Below, piece after piece: positions 5,441 through 5,805 of a DNA stretch of 5,805 nucleotides. Every line of letters begins with the position of its first letter. Within the stretch, counting starts at the first letter, position 1. The notes beneath the pieces are model-generated. The model was not told where the DNA came from and did not search any database. It worked only from the letters and a program-made list of their open reading frames with translations. A program made the translations under genes and the position numbers. The DNA is from Oscillospiraceae bacterium (GTDB taxonomy: Bacteria > Bacillota_A > Clostridia > Oscillospirales > Acutalibacteraceae), in assembly GCA_003519645.1 (NCBI GenBank), contig DOWI01000424.1, forward strand, positions 4,212 to 10,016, given 5' to 3'.

Positions 5441-5688
5441 CAAACAGATACAATGACGATTTAGAAAAATTAATGGCACTTCAATTTGCCATTGTGGAGT
5501 TAAACTTATTTCTAGACACGCACCCCGATAGTGAACAGGCTTTACAGGATTATCACAAGCTATTAGAACAATTTGAGGCGGCAAAAAAAATGTATATTGA
5601 AAAATACGGACCACTTGTGAATTTCGGATATGGAAAAAGCAGATTTCCATGGCAATGGGTAAATGAACCATGGCCATGGGATATGTGA
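5437..5688 (+). CDS. cotJB: Spore coat protein CotJB
   Basis: This is a complete 83-residue CotJB, the normal family length. The helical first half carries the conserved QFAIVELNLFLDTHPDSEQAL (15-35), followed by a charged helix, then KYGPLVNFGYGKSRFPWQWVNEPWPWDM (56-83) with the tryptophan-rich end that identifies the family. The start is the ATG at 5437, which overlaps the cotJA stop; AGGTGG (5423-5428) lies 8 bases upstream. A GTG at 5425 is inside that ribosome-binding site and is rejected. It belongs to the inner spore coat and is coded with CotJA and CotJC; its biochemical role is unknown. cotJC begins 15 bases after its stop. Confidence 0.95.
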   Translation: MTNRYNDDLEKLMALQFAIVELNLFLDTHPDSEQALQDYHKLLEQFEAAKKMYIEKYGPLVNFGYGKSRFPWQWVNEPWPWDM

Positions 5689-5703
5689 GGGGAGGATAAA
5701 AAG

Positions 5704-5805
5704 ATGTTTTTATATCAGAAAACCTTAGAATTTCCAATAAGGGTAGATTCAACAAACCCTGCTCTTGCTGAATTAATATTGGAACAGCTCGGCGGTGCAG
5801 ATGGA
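5704..5805 (+). CDS. cotJC: Spore coat protein CotJC (manganese catalase family), N-terminal 34 residues, partial
   Basis: Only the first 34 codons are in the window: MFLYQKTLEFPIRVDSTNPA, then LAELILEQLGGADG. The pattern Y-x-K-x-L-x-[FY]-P-[IV]-x-V near the start and the E-Q-[LY]-G-G-x-D-G run match CotJC. That family has about 190 residues and a ferritin-like di-manganese catalase fold; the metal ligands lie further downstream, outside the window, so activity cannot be judged here. GGAGG (5691-5695) is 8 bases before the ATG at 5704. It is the third gene of the cotJ operon. Position after cotJA-cotJB makes the identification firm despite the short length. Confidence 0.92.
   Translation, partial: MFLYQKTLEFPIRVDSTNPALAELILEQLGGADG

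Noticed and set aside
5435..5755. Minus-strand 106-codon open frame opposite cotJB and cotJC
   Set aside because: It is antisense to well-recognised genes and has no family resemblance or suitable ribosome-binding site.
1..5805. CRISPR array, insertion sequence, attachment site or tRNA
   Set aside because: No regular spaced repeats, transposase-like protein, terminal inverted repeats or cloverleaf sequence were seen on either strand.

Overview
The window looks like ordinary chromosome of an anaerobic, endospore-forming, low- to mid-GC Firmicute, probably class Clostridia. An Oscillospiraceae/Ruminococcaceae-type genome is my guess, but it rests only on protein style. The main evidence is the start of a cotJABC spore-coat operon, a KtrB/KtrA potassium system, and strong purine-rich Shine-Dalgarno sequences before every gene. 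Promoters are TTGNNN/TATNNT-like with 17-bp spacers. There are no transposases, integrases, phage genes, CRISPR arrays, rRNAs or tRNAs, and no gene-free stretch longer than 300 bases.

Layout. Positions 1-2813 hold four genes, all on the minus strand. In transcription order they are metY (O-acetylhomoserine sulfhydrylase, 2813-1527), a PRTase-like protein (1418-777), rpmE (ribosomal protein L31, 643-434) and the 5' part of yigZ (373-1, running off the window). The PRTase-like gene and rpmE each have a good sigma-A-type promoter, and a GC-rich hairpin closes rpmE, so this is a series of short transcription units rather than one operon. Positions 2814-3033 are a divergent promoter region. Positions 3034-5107 are the plus-strand ktrB-ktrA operon, followed by a strong intrinsic terminator (5136-5167). 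From 5219 to the end is the cotJ operon (cotJA, cotJB and the first 34 codons of cotJC).

How the genes work together. KtrB is the K+/Na+ translocating membrane subunit and KtrA its cytosolic nucleotide-binding regulatory ring. CotJA, CotJB and the manganese-catalase-like CotJC are inner spore-coat proteins made in the mother cell. MetY makes homocysteine from O-acetylhomoserine and sulfide. RpmE is a zinc-containing 50S subunit protein. The PRTase-like protein resembles orotate phosphoribosyltransferases in fold but has a changed PRPP loop, so its true reaction is open.

Novelty. I did not find a clearly undescribed system. The items most worth a second look are the PRTase-like protein with a non-canonical PRPP loop, the dyad overlapping the ktrBA promoter (with a leader too short for a c-di-AMP riboswitch), and the rpmE-yigZ junction, where a hairpin leaves little room for a separate yigZ promoter.
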